Origin: Bacillus sp. P14.5
Lineage (GTDB): Bacteria; Bacillota; Bacilli; Bacillales; Bacillaceae_B
Assembly: GCF_003316765.1 (NCBI RefSeq)
Contig: NZ_NIJF01000116.1
Location: 230,336 to 294,335 of the forward strand
Direction: 5' to 3'
Length of the DNA stretch: 64,000 nucleotides
The position numbers were made by a program, and so were the translations under genes. How positions within the stretch are numbered: position 1 is the first letter of the stretch; each line of letters begins with the position of its first letter. Under the pieces are notes generated by a model, which searched no databases, was not told the DNA's origin, and saw nothing but the letters and a program-made list of their open reading frames with translations. Below are positions 25,194 to 36,019 of this stretch, one piece after another.

Positions 25194-26492
25194 ATGACAA
25201 ATCATCAATTCGATCAGGAAACTTTATTATTGCATGGAGGCCAGGAGCCGGACCCTGTCACAGGATCCCGCGCAGTGCCGATTTACCAGACGACTTCCTA
25301 TGTTTTTAACGACACAGAGCATGCCCAGAATCTTTTTTCCCTGAGTGAGCCGGGAAATATCTATACAAGGATCGGCAACCCGACTGTGGATGTTTTTGAA
25401 AAGAGAATCGCGCTTCTTGAAAAAGGGGTTGCGGCAGTGGCGGTGTCGTCAGGAATGGCGGCGATTTCCCTTGCGATTTTGAATATAGCTGGAGCTGGTG
25501 ATGAGATTGTTGCCTCTTCCAAGCTATACGGAGGCACTTATAATTTGTTCGCGGTCACCCTTCCTCGTTATGGAATCAAGGTGAAGTTCGTTGACAGTAC
25601 GAATCCGGAAAGTATCCAGGACGCCATCACGGAAAAAACAAAAGCAGTGTTTGCTGAAACAATCGGAAATCCGAGCTTGAATGTGCTGGACATTGAAAAA
25701 GTGGCGGACATTGCCCACGCCAACGGTATTCCATTGATCATCGATAATACGTTCCCGAGCCCGTATGGCTGCCAGCCGATCCATTTTGGAGCCGATATTG
25801 TCATTCATTCTGCAACCAAGTGGATCGGAGGACATGGAACAGCGATTGGAGGAGTGATCGTGGATGGCGGCCGATTTGATTGGAACAGCCCGAAATTCAA
25901 GGATTTCACTGAACCGGATCCAAGCTATAACGGCCTTCGCTATGTGGACGTTGGCGAAGCGGCTTATGCCGTCAAACTGCGGGTCCAGCTGCTGCGCGAC
26001 CTGGGAGCCTGCATAAGCCCGCATAATGCTTTCCTTCTCCTTCAGGGTCTTGAAACACTGCACTTGAGAGTACCGAAACATAACAGCAACGCACTTGAAA
26101 TCGCCCGTTATCTGGAAGATCATCCTTCTGTCGACTGGGTCAGCTATCCCGGCCTGGAAAATCACCCGGCAAATGCCCTTGCGGAAAAATATCTGTCCCA
26201 CGGTCACGGCTCCATTGTGAATTTTGGCATTAAAGGCGGCAGGGAAGCGGGCAGGAAGCTGATTGACAATATTACGCTGTGGTCGCATGTGGCCAATGTC
26301 GGCGATGCCAAGTCACTGATCATCCATCCGGCTTCCACGACACATCAGCAGTTGAACAGCGAGGACCTGAAAACGACGGGCGTGACAGAGGAATTAATCC
26401 GCTTGTCCATTGGACTGGAATCTGTGAAGGATTTGCAGGCTGATCTCAATCAGGCGATTACAAAAGCAACGGCAGCCGCTGCTTCTGTATAA
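25194..26492 (+). CDS. metY: O-acetylhomoserine sulfhydrylase (MetY)
   Basis: The 432-residue PLP enzyme makes homocysteine from O-acetylhomoserine and sulfide. The PLP lysine is in HSATKWIGGHG (about residue 209). The insertion after it (DGGRFDWNS, KFKDFTEPDPSY) and the length mark MetY/OAH sulfhydrylase rather than cystathionine synthases. ATG follows GGAGGAACTAATT and a complete SAM riboswitch. The next gene makes its substrate. Confidence 0.94.
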   Translation: MTNHQFDQETLLLHGGQEPDPVTGSRAVPIYQTTSYVFNDTEHAQNLFSLSEPGNIYTRIGNPTVDVFEKRIALLEKGVAAVAVSSGMAAISLAILNIAGAGDEIVASSKLYGGTYNLFAVTLPRYGIKVKFVDSTNPESIQDAITEKTKAVFAETIGNPSLNVLDIEKVADIAHANGIPLIIDNTFPSPYGCQPIHFGADIVIHSATKWIGGHGTAIGGVIVDGGRFDWNSPKFKDFTEPDPSYNGLRYVDVGEAAYAVKLRVQLLRDLGACISPHNAFLLLQGLETLHLRVPKHNSNALEIARYLEDHPSVDWVSYPGLENHPANALAEKYLSHGHGSIVNFGIKGGREAGRKLIDNITLWSHVANVGDAKSLIIHPASTTHQQLNSEDLKTTGVTEELIRLSIGLESVKDLQADLNQAITKATAAAASV

Positions 26493-26494
26493 AA

Positions 26495-27535
26495 ATGAAA
26501 GAATTCATCTGCAAAACAGGAACGGTTTCCATAGGAAACCTGAAGCTGGAAAATGGAGAGGCCCTTCATAAAGCTAGTCTTGCTTTTGAAATGTGTGGAA
26601 GAAAGGACGGTCCTGCCATCCTTGTCTGCCATGCGTTGACAGGCAGCCATCTCAGTGTCGGAACGGAAGAAAGTCCAGGCTGGTGGAGGGGGCTGATCGG
26701 CCCTTCCGCCAATATTGATACCGACCGGTTCTTAGTCATCACATTTAATATATTGGGAGGCTGCGATGGTTCTACAGGCCCCCTTTCACTCAATCCGGAA
26801 ACAGGGGGAGCTTACAGGACCTCTTTTCCGGAAGTGACTGTAAGGGACATCGTCCATGCTCAATATAAGGCACTGGCTGAACTGGGGATTCCTTCTTTGG
26901 AAGCTGTAATCGGAGGTTCGCTGGGAGGTATGCAGGCTCTGGAATGGGGCATGCTTTATCCTGGTTTTACGAGGAAAGTGTTCCTGCTGGCAAGCACACC
27001 TTATTTTTCCGATTATGGTATTGCGTTCAATACGATCGGAAAAACCGTGATTACGTCGGATCCCCATTGGCGTAATGGACATTATGAAAGAGCAGAAGAG
27101 TTATCAGGATTGAAAGTCGCAAGGATGGCCGGTATGGTCACCTATCGTTCCCCGGAACTCTTTGAAAAAAGGTTCAATCGCAGCAAGACGGAAAATGGAT
27201 TATTTCAGGTTGAGTCCTACCTTGCTTATCAGGGAGAGAAACTGGCGGGCCGGTTTGATCCCAACAGCTACCTGTATCTCATGGCGGCTATGAACAGCCA
27301 TGACATCGGAAGGGAACGGGGCGGATGGAAAGAAGCTGCTTTACAGTTTCAGCCCGAATTGATTGCCCTGGCCTATAGCGGCGATTTGATTTATCCTCCA
27401 TCACTGATCAGGGAGTTTGCCAGCCTTGTCCCTGGCTCAGTCTTCTATGAAATAGATACGCTCTTCGGTCATGATGGCTTTTTAACCGAATTTGAAAAAT
27501 GGGGTAATATTATTACACAGCATTTAGAAAGTTAG
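26495..27535 (+). CDS. metX: homoserine O-acetyltransferase (MetX)
   Basis: The 346-residue alpha/beta-hydrolase-fold acyltransferase has the nucleophile motif GGSLGGMQALEW (Ser about residue 144), the GCDGSTGP oxyanion-region loop and the terminal His in FGHDGFLTE. It converts homoserine and acetyl-CoA to O-acetylhomoserine for MetY. It starts two bases after the metY stop with no strong ribosome binding site of its own, so coupling to metY is likely. Both share the SAM riboswitch. A terminator follows. Some family members use succinyl-CoA, so acyl choice is inferred from the MetY partner. Confidence 0.93.
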   Translation: MKEFICKTGTVSIGNLKLENGEALHKASLAFEMCGRKDGPAILVCHALTGSHLSVGTEESPGWWRGLIGPSANIDTDRFLVITFNILGGCDGSTGPLSLNPETGGAYRTSFPEVTVRDIVHAQYKALAELGIPSLEAVIGGSLGGMQALEWGMLYPGFTRKVFLLASTPYFSDYGIAFNTIGKTVITSDPHWRNGHYERAEELSGLKVARMAGMVTYRSPELFEKRFNRSKTENGLFQVESYLAYQGEKLAGRFDPNSYLYLMAAMNSHDIGRERGGWKEAALQFQPELIALAYSGDLIYPPSLIREFASLVPGSVFYEIDTLFGHDGFLTEFEKWGNIITQHLES

Positions 27536-27583
27536 ATAACAAGACTCATAACTTGTCCCTCCGAGGCATATATTTTCAGTAGC

Positions 27584-27630
27584 AAAGACATCGCACCGCT
27601 TTTAAGCGTTTTTTGTGTGGTGTCTTTTTT
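27584..27630 (+). terminator. terminator of metYX
   Basis: AAAGACATCGCAC pairs (with wobbles) with GTGTGGTGTCTTT around an inner CGC/GCG helix, then a T-run. Confidence 0.75.
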
Positions 27631-27681
27631 ATCCGGAAAATCTCAAGGATGCTGAAAAGCTTAACTATAGGAGGGAATGGA

Positions 27682-29124
27682 ATGGAGCAGAGGAAAGGAC
27701 TGATTATAATCGCGGCCGCCTCTCTTTTGGCAGGGGCAGGGGGGATGTACGGCGGGATGAGTTTACTGGATGCATTTGAGAGGGATGCAGAGAACGGAGT
27801 GGCCATTGAAGGCGGTCCATTGAGTGACAGGCTGCATAAAGTGGAAGTCGCCTATGATCTCATAGCGGATAAATATGTAGAGGAAGTGGACAAGGGAGAA
27901 CTTGTCGAAGGGGCGATCCAGGGAATGCTGGCAACGCTTGAGGACCCTTATTCGGTTTACATGGATGCCAAGACCGCCTCGCAATTCAATGATTCTCTTG
28001 GATCTTCTTTTCAAGGGATCGGAGCAGAAATCACCGTCATGGATGGGAAGCTGCTGATCGTGGCGCCGTTCAAGGATTCTCCGGCTGAAAAAGCAGGCCT
28101 GCGTCCCAATGACCAAATTCTGAAAGTGGATGGAGAAGATATCACCGGCCTCGACTTATATGAGGCTACTCTGAAAATCCGCGGTGAAAAAGGGTCCAAA
28201 GTAGAGTTGGAGATTAAGAGAGAAGGGCTGTCCAACCCTGTGAACGTCAGTGTGAAAAGAGATGAGATTCCTCTTGAGACAGTCCACTCTGATATAAAAA
28301 ATGAGAACGGTAAACATTATGGCGTCATTGAAGTTTCTTCCTTTTCGGAAAACACCTCCAAGGATTTTAAAAAGCAGCTGAGTGAACTGGAAGAGAAGGG
28401 GCTGGCCGGGCTTGTAATTGATGTACGCGGCAATCCGGGGGGCTTGCTGTCGAGTGTCAATGAGATGCTCGAAGTACTGGTCACAGAAGAAAAGCCATAT
28501 GTGCAGGTGCAGGAGCGGAATGGCGAGACACTGAAATATTTCTCGGAAAACAAAGAGAAGAAGGCGTACCCGATCACCGTACTGGTGGATGAGGGAAGTG
28601 CTTCCGCTTCTGAGATACTTGCAGGGGCTTTAAAAGAAGCCGGTGACTATCCGTTGATCGGAACAAAAACGTTTGGAAAAGGAACAGTCCAGCAGCCGGT
28701 GCCGATGGGGGATGGAAGCAACATCAAGCTGACTATGTTTAAGTGGCTGACTCCCGAAGGCAACTGGATTCATAAGAAGGGAATCGAGCCCGATATCCCG
28801 GTGAAACAGCCAGCCTACTTCTATGCCCATCCTCTCGAAGCAGAAAAGCCGCTCGTCAGGGAAATGAACAATGAACAGGTCAAAAACGCACAGCAGATGC
28901 TCGAAGGCCTCGGTTATAAGACCGCCCGCAGCGATGGCTATTTCAATTCAACGACAGAAGCTGCCGTAAAGAGTTTTCAAAAGAAACATGAACTTGAAGC
29001 AAACGGCAAGATTGACAGTGAAACGGCCGCCAAGCTTCAGGAGGAAATTTATCAAGCGGTTAAAGATGAGAAGAATGACGTGCAGTTGAAGGCAGCCTTG
29101 GAGTATTTGAAAAGGTTGAATTAA
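27682..29124 (+). CDS. ctpB: CtpB-type carboxy-terminal processing protease
   Basis: 480 residues, the same as B. subtilis CtpB. It has an N-terminal membrane anchor, a PDZ domain (about residues 90-180), an S41 protease domain with catalytic Ser in VDEGSASASEI and Lys in GTKTFGKGTVQQP, and a C-terminal peptidoglycan-binding domain (about 405-465). In B. subtilis CtpB cuts SpoIVFA to release sigma-K during sporulation. ATG 27682 follows AGGAGGG with spacing 6. In B. subtilis ctpB lies near ftsX; here about 11 kb of repeats, germination and methionine genes intervenes. Confidence 0.95.
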   Translation: MEQRKGLIIIAAASLLAGAGGMYGGMSLLDAFERDAENGVAIEGGPLSDRLHKVEVAYDLIADKYVEEVDKGELVEGAIQGMLATLEDPYSVYMDAKTASQFNDSLGSSFQGIGAEITVMDGKLLIVAPFKDSPAEKAGLRPNDQILKVDGEDITGLDLYEATLKIRGEKGSKVELEIKREGLSNPVNVSVKRDEIPLETVHSDIKNENGKHYGVIEVSSFSENTSKDFKKQLSELEEKGLAGLVIDVRGNPGGLLSSVNEMLEVLVTEEKPYVQVQERNGETLKYFSENKEKKAYPITVLVDEGSASASEILAGALKEAGDYPLIGTKTFGKGTVQQPVPMGDGSNIKLTMFKWLTPEGNWIHKKGIEPDIPVKQPAYFYAHPLEAEKPLVREMNNEQVKNAQQMLEGLGYKTARSDGYFNSTTEAAVKSFQKKHELEANGKIDSETAAKLQEEIYQAVKDEKNDVQLKAALEYLKRLN

Positions 29125-29132
29125 GCTTATTG

Positions 29133-29165
29133 AAGCCCGGGACATTTGTCCGGGCTTTTTTATAT
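29133..29165 (+). terminator. terminator of ctpB
   Basis: AAGCCCGGGACA pairs with TGTCCGGGCTT (loop TT), followed by six Ts. Confidence 0.9.
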
Positions 29166-29365
29166 ATTAGGGAAAAAGCAAAGTGGAAATAAAAGGAATT
29201 AAATATTATAGACCAAATTATTTTTGAAATAAACTCCAATTCTTCCAAATTAACAGAAAAATCGTCAATTATTTACTCTGATTTACAAAATTACAATAAA
29301 GTCTAAATATCAATGCGTTAGGGTTAGAAGGCATGATAATAGTTTACTATTTTAGGAGGAGAAGA

Positions 29366-32300
29366 ATGAAGTTGAACATTTTTAAGAAGATTACGGTCTT
29401 ATCACTCGTTTTCATGTTGGTTATTCCTTCGTTTTTAGCTAACTTTGCAACTAAAGCAAGCGCGGCAGCAGTTGCTGAGGACTTATTTATTTCAGAATAC
29501 ATAGAGGGCAGCAGCTTTAATAAAGCCTTCGAAATCTTCAATGGTACTGGAGACAGTGTAGATCTCGCTCAGTACAGTGTAGAACTTTACTCCAATGGAG
29601 GCACTGAGGCTGGCAGCACTGTTAATCTAGAGGGCGCCCTCCAAGACAATGACGTGTATGTTATTGCTCATGGAAGTGCAGCAGATGCCATTAAGGGCCA
29701 AACTGACCTTACAAGCGGAGTGGCCAATTTCAATGGAGATGATGTTCTTGTATTAAAGAAGAATGATCAGATCATTGATATATTCGGAGCCGTGGGATCT
29801 GCAGATAAGTTTGCCGCAGACCAAACATTTACAAGACAATCCGGCATCATGAATGGAAGCACAGTTTATTCTGCAGCGGAATGGAACGTACATCCCTCAG
29901 ACACCTTTTCTTTCTTGGGAACGCATGACTTTGCTGGAACAGAAGTAGTTGAACCAGACCCGGAACCAGCGCCAGAGCCAGATCCAGCACCGGAACCTGA
30001 GCCGGAACCAACCCCCGAGCCAGACAAAGGCTATCTGACAGTAGCTGAAGCAATCGCTGATAACACCGGAGAGGCATCGGTGCAGGGGTATATTGTAGGA
30101 ACGAAGAATGAAGCAGAGGCACCTTTTGGAACTGCCACTAATTTGATGCTGGCAGATTCTCCAACTGAAACGGATGCTTCTAAAATGATTCCCGTTCAAT
30201 TAAGTTCAGGTTCTTCAACAAGAGCGGCATTGAATCTTGTGGATAATCCTGAAATGTATCTTGCCAAGGTTCAAATTACAGGAAACCTGGAAACTTATTA
30301 TTCAATGCCGGGATTAAAAAGCCCGAAAGAATTTACAATCCTCGAAGAAGTACAAGCACCTGAAGAGGAGAGAGATTACCTTACTGTAGCAGAAGCAATT
30401 GCTGATAACAGCGGCGATGCAAAAGTACAGGGGTATATCATCGGTACTCAAAACGAAACAGAAGGACCTTTTGGAACTGCCACTAATTTGATGCTGGCTG
30501 ACTCTCCAACAGAAACAGATACATCTAAAATAATTCCCGTCCAACTAAGCTACGGTTCTTCAACAAGAGCCGCTTTGAACCTGGTCGATAATCCTGAAAT
30601 GTATCTTGCCAAGGTTCAGATTACAGGAAGCCTGGAAGCTTATTTTGGAATGCCTGGCTTGAAGAGTCCATCTGACTATTCCATCCTTGAAGAAGGACAG
30701 GCACCTGAAGAACTGCCACAGCCTGAGCCGGGTGAAGTCATTTCCATCCAAGAAGCCCGCAGCATGGGCAATGGATCTGAGGTTACTGTAGAAGCGGTTG
30801 TCACTGCGGATAATTCCGCCATCGGAGCAGGCAAGCTCTCTACCTACATCCAAGATGAAACAGGCGGAATCAATATTTTTGATTACACTTCCCAAGATCT
30901 AAAAGAAGGCGATAAAGTAAAGGTTACTGGAAAAATCGCTGAATACAAAAATTAAAAGAAATTATTTCACCGCAAATCGAAGTACTTGGTTCCGGTGAAG
31001 CTATACCAGAACCAAAAGAAATCACACTAGAAGAATTGCAATCTGCTGAGAAAGCAGAGGAATTGGAAGGCCAGCTTGTAACAGTGAATGGTTTTGTAAA
31101 AGATGTTCCTGCCACTCCTGTTGGAGGCGGATATAACGTCAACCTTCTAGATGAGGATTATAACGGAGCTACACTGCGTGTTATTGAAGAAACAAACAGC
31201 ATTGACTCTATAGAGTCTGGAAAATGGTATGAAGTTACAGGGATACTCAGTCAGTATGATTCCTATCAGATCCTTCCGCGTAAAGCAGGAGACCTGAAAT
31301 TAGCAGATGAGCAGCCTGAAGCGCCATCCGCTGCAGGAGAGTATACTTCAGAGGTCTCTAGAGTCGTTGATGGAGATACCATTAACCTTTCTGATCCTGT
31401 ACTGGGATCCACGAAAGTGCGTTTTCTGAATATCGACACGCCTGAGACTTATGCGGCTCATAATTCAGATCCTGCGAGAGATGAATTCAGTGCCAACCAG
31501 CTTGAAAAAGGCAAGGAAGCAACTGAATACATCAAAACCCTGATTCAAGAAGGCGATGAAGTCATCATTAAAATCGGGGAAGAGCCGATGGATGATTACG
31601 GAAGGCTTCTTGCGCAGGTCATCCGCAAGTCAGATGGAAAAAATATTAACCTGGAAATGGTTGAAAAAGGATATGCGGTAACTTATTTCATCTGGCCTGT
31701 AGGCGAAAAAGAAGAGTACGAGGAATACCAATCGGCTGTTAAAACAGCAAAGGAACAGGAAATTGGCATTTGGAATCCGGAAAATCCGTTATTGGAACTT
31801 CCTTTTGAATTCCGTGCCAATGATGATGAAAAAGGGTTCTCACGTGTTGTAGGAAACTCAGATACCATGAAATATGTTGAACCTGAAGAATGGGCCGAAG
31901 TTGCGGTCGAAAAGCGTATTTTCTTTAGCTCTCCAGAAGAAGCTGAAGAACAAGGATACACACCTGCTGTTGAAGAAACTGACGAAGAAACTCCAGAAGT
32001 ACCAAGCGGCGACCTTGTCTCCCTTCAGCTGTTAAGTGCAAACGACCTGCACGGAATGATTGATTTAACGACTGCTCGTGATGGTCTGGATTATGGCCGA
32101 GCTGACTATCTTGCAGCTTACATGAGGGAGCGCGAACAGGAAAACCCTAACACACTCATGCTCCACGCGGGGGACATGATTGGCGGAAGTCCTCTTGTTT
32201 CAGCATTATACCAAGATGAGCCGACAGTGGAAATTCTGAATTCCATCGGTTTTGATATCGGGACTGTTGGAAACCATGAGTTTGATGAAGGAACTCAAGA

Positions 32301-34959
32301 ACTTCTCCGCATGGTAAATGGAGGAGAACATCCAGAAGGAAAAGGTACGGAAAACTACAGCGGAATGGATACCAAGATGCTGTGTGCAAACTGTGTTTGG
32401 AAGGACTCCGGAGAGACAATTCTGGATGCCTATACAATTGAAGAAGTTGACGGTGTGGAAGTAGGTTTCATCGGTGTCAATACACCTGCAACAGCCACTA
32501 TGGTCATTCCTTCAGGGATTTCTGACATTGAGTTTACTGATCCAGCGGCTGCTGTAGACAAAGCAGTGGCAGAACTGAAAGCTCAAGGTGTCAGAGCCAT
32601 CGTGGTACTTACGCATATGCCTGCCACTCAAAATGGCGAGGGGGCTGCCGGTGATGCAGCGAACCTAGCCAAGTCAGTGGATGATGAAGTGGATGTCATT
32701 TATGCCGCCCATAATCATCAGAAAGTAAATGCGGTAGTGGACAATAAATTGATTGTCCAGGCTTGGGAATATGGAAAAGCTTTTGCTGATGTAGATGTAG
32801 AAATTGACCGCTCAACTGGAGATATCGTTCAAAAGTCTGCTGAAATTGTTGAGGTTGTCCAACAAGGAGCAGAACCTGATACTGAAGTAGGGGCAATTCT
32901 TAAAAAATACGAAGATTTAGTTGAGGAAACGAAAAACGAACTGGTTGGAAACTCAGCTCAGACACTTGACAGAAGTTATCCAACAAAGGATCAGTACGGT
33001 GATCCTGGAGTGGGGAACCTGCTTGCTGATTCTATGAAAGCATCAATGGAAAGCGACTTTGCTTTGATGAATGGCGGAGGAGTGCGTAACCCATTGGAAG
33101 AAGGGCCTATCACTTGGGGAGAACTTTTCAATATCACTCCATTCGGAAATTATCTTGTGAAGGTCGAGGTTACAGGCGATCAATTCAAAGAAATCCTGGG
33201 AGCGATGCTGGACCCTAATTATGGACCGGATTCATTCATTGCAGGCGCAAGGTATACTTGGAATCCGATTGAAAATGAAATCGTGGATGTGTTTATGGCT
33301 GATGGCAGTGAATTAGAGCCGGACAAAACATACTCTGTAGTAGTCAATAATTATATGTATGAAAATACAGAACACAGTGACTACAAGCTTCTTTCACAAT
33401 ATGGAAAAAATGTTGTGAATGGGAAGATAGATGTCGAGGCATTAGTGGATTATGTAAAGAGCTTTGAAATGGAACCAATCGTCTATGCAAATGAAGGAGA
33501 AGGACGAATCGAGGCTATTAAGGTAAATACAGAGGATCTTGGAGAGGTAACGATCCAAGAGGCACGTGATGCTGGTGCGAAAAAACAAGTGACAATTGAA
33601 GGCGTTGTAACAGCAGCTCCTGGAGTATGGGGCAGCAACGGTTATTATGTACAAGATGAAACATCAGGCATCTTCGTGAATGGTGCAGATGTAGAACTTG
33701 GAGATCACATTAAAGTTACAGGAATCACAGTTGATTCTGCAGGTGAATTCCAACTGAACAATCTGATTGGTGATGTTGAAATCATTGACAGTGTTAGTGT
33801 TCCAGATCCAATTGAACTGGATATTGATCAAGTAAATGATGAGAATGAAGGAAAGCTTGCAGTAGTTAAAAATGTGACTATCGCTGATTTAGAAAAAGTG
33901 AACAGCTACGGAACATTTGAATTCAACGCTGTTAAGGACGGAGAGTCTGTTCTTGTACGCGTCGATAACCGTGCGGGCGTATCTTATGATTCATTTGCGT
34001 TTGCTAATGGAGATTCAGTTGATGTCACCGGCGTAGTTGGAGAATTCAATGGAACTATGCAGTTGAAGCCAAGAATGGAATCTGACATTGCTGCTGCTTC
34101 AAAAGAAGAGGAAGATCCAGCATCTGAAGATGGAGATGAAGATGAAGATCAAACAGATTCAGATGAAAATCCATCAAATGAAGAACAAGATAACCATAAG
34201 ACAATTGAAGCTGAAAAGAAAAACGGGAAGTATGTTCTAAACATTGAAGATATCGATCAGTTAGAAAGTAACTCGGTGTTAACAGTGATGATCAGCAAAG
34301 AGATGAAATCAATTGTCAGCTTGACAGCTCAACAAATTGCGGAGCTTCAAGAATCAAATGTTCATTTGGAAGTGGACAACGGAGAAGTGGCCGTAAAGAT
34401 TCCTGCGATGAACCTTCCGGAAGGGAAATCAGCAGAGATCACTGTTACTGAAGTTGAAGTAAAAGGAGCGTTTGCTGCTTATGATTTCACCATTACGGTG
34501 GATAATGAAGCAATTCACCAATTTGAAGAGGAAATGACGCTTGTATTCACCATTGATAGTACAAAGGTGAAAAATACAGAAAACCTTAAAGTATTCTACT
34601 TCAACGAAGAGACCAATGAATGGGAATTAGTTGGTGGAGTTTACAAGGATGGAAAGGTGTCAGCCAAGACTGATCATTTCAGCACATTTGCTGTAATGGA
34701 AACAGCTGGTACAAATCCTGACACGGATGAAGACACTCAGCCTGTCCAAGATCCAAGTGGGGATGATAACAGTGAATCTGATGATTCTTCAAATCAAGAT
34801 AAAGAAACAAAAGAAACTGACAGTACTCCTGCTCCAGTTGAAGAGTCAAAGGATACTAAACTTCCTGAGACTGGAACGGACGTTTACAGCTTATTGCTAT
34901 TAGGCTTTGTGCTAATTAGTTTTGCCGGTGCATTCTACTGGGTTAGAAGAAGAGCATAA
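29366..34959 (+). CDS. yhcR: YhcR-like LPXTG-anchored extracellular nuclease/5'-nucleotidase (frame broken at about 30950)
   Basis: The restored protein has about 1864 residues. In order: signal peptide (to ASA near 33); a lamin-tail-like domain; a Pro/Glu repeat linker; two near-identical 115-residue modules (DUF6359-like, bases 30032-30376 and 30377-30721); OB-like YhcR domains; a thermonuclease domain (VDGDTINL, about 31370-31780); a metallophosphoesterase/5'-nucleotidase (LSANDLHGM, GNHEFDEG) with its C-terminal domain; another OB-like domain; an acidic Ser/Thr linker; and a sortase signal LPETG, helix and RRRA. It should degrade nucleic acids at the cell wall and salvage phosphate or nucleosides. 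One A is missing in the run before TTAAAAG at about 30951. ATG follows TAGGAGGAG. Confidence 0.92.
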
Positions 34960-34971
34960 TTCGAAATGATG

Positions 34972-35003
34972 AATCCCTCCTGAATTTAGGAGGGATTTTT
35001 TAA
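34972..35003 (+). terminator. terminator of the yhcR-like gene
   Basis: AATCCCTCCT pairs with AGGAGGGATT, followed by six Ts. Confidence 0.9.
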
Positions 35004-35004
35004 T

Positions 35005-35280
35005 AGGCTGTTTTCTAAGAGCTGTTTTCGCATAAATTGTGGCTTTCGGAAAAATCCAAAAAGCACGGATTTTTTCCCGAATACTAGGATTGTTCTCTCT
35101 ATTGGGGATGAGCAAATCTTTTGATGAATTATGGCGTCATCTTACCAAATTCATATAAAAAAGCAACAAAGTTTACGAACCTTTCTAAAAGATTGTTGCT
35201 TTTGAAAGCTATTTTAGCCTCCTCGTCTTTACATATAAGGACTGGAGCGGAAATCCACACTTTCTTTGTGAAAACAGCCT
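35005..35280. mobile_element. 276-bp MITE-like element with 11-bp terminal inverted repeats
   Basis: It begins AGGCTGTTTTC (35005-35015) and ends with the exact complement GAAAACAGCCT (35270-35280). No transposase lies inside. Its right part carries GGACTGGAGCGGAAATCC, the mark of the GGAGCGG family. Relatives at about 43395-43515 and 48760-48840 keep parts of the same end. An ORF read through it (35121-35564) is considered spurious. Confidence 0.55.
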
Positions 35281-35823
35281 TTAATAATATTTATTCTTTA
35301 ACTCCTCAAGGCGGGGTAAAGGAAATTCCTTATTATTCAGTTTGCCAAGTAAATAAGAAAGAGCTTTTAAACTATGTCCCACCTGCTCGCCCGAAAGCAC
35401 CCCCAATCGATAGGCCTCATGAAACTCATCCATATCGACCACATGATAGCTTCCATCCTCAAACACCCGGATATCAATCAACAAATCATGCACACACAGA
35501 AGACCATTTGGCTTCCTCTCAAATTGAACAATATCGATCAGCCAACCGTGATGGGAACTTTTAAAGCCATAGGAAAATTGAAGACCAAGATCCAGCATAT
35601 AAATGATGATAAAATCTTTAGGGGAATTTTCAGGGGGGAGCTCAATGATGAGTGATTCCTCCAGAACAAGAAAACGATGGCAATATACTTGTTTCAAAGC
35701 ATATTCTTCTTTCAAGGCAAGGGCATTGCTAATCACTTCTTCACTATTATGTCTTATATCCTTTGTATAATTTAATCCTCCATGCTCTCTTCCGACATGG
35801 TTCCAGTAAACAACGACGCTCAT
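35281..35823 (-). CDS. DUF402 family protein
   Basis: 180 residues. The C-terminal half has the DUF402 pattern (VHDLLIDIRVFEDGSYHVVDMDEF, then a helix with SGEQVGHSLKA). Structurally studied DUF402 proteins act on nucleoside di- or triphosphates or RNA caps (for example Ntdp-type nucleoside phosphatases), with acidic metal ligands as in the ID..VFEDG and DMDEF segments here. The precise substrate is not assigned. The start has a strong GTCAGGAGGAATGTCAA. It is on the opposite strand from its neighbours and stops at the very edge of the MITE-like element. Confidence 0.75.
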   Translation of the reverse strand: MSVVVYWNHVGREHGGLNYTKDIRHNSEEVISNALALKEEYALKQVYCHRFLVLEESLIIELPPENSPKDFIIIYMLDLGLQFSYGFKSSHHGWLIDIVQFERKPNGLLCVHDLLIDIRVFEDGSYHVVDMDEFHEAYRLGVLSGEQVGHSLKALSYLLGKLNNKEFPLPRLEELKNKYY

Positions 35824-36019
35824 TTGACATTCCTCCTGACAATAATCACATTACCTTTCGCCAGTTGTTTGCAATTTCCTCTATATTTCCCGGGAAAATA
35901 TATGAATGTCGAGCGCTGGAAAATTTAGTAGTGCAAGAAAGACAAATATAAATAGGTTTTATAGAGTCTATTTGTTAAAATGATAGAAAAGGTTAACACG
36001 TTGAGGATGGTGGATACCA

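Noticed and set aside
35121..35564. 147-codon + strand ORF
   Set aside because: It runs from the MITE-like element into the antisense of the well-supported DUF402 gene.
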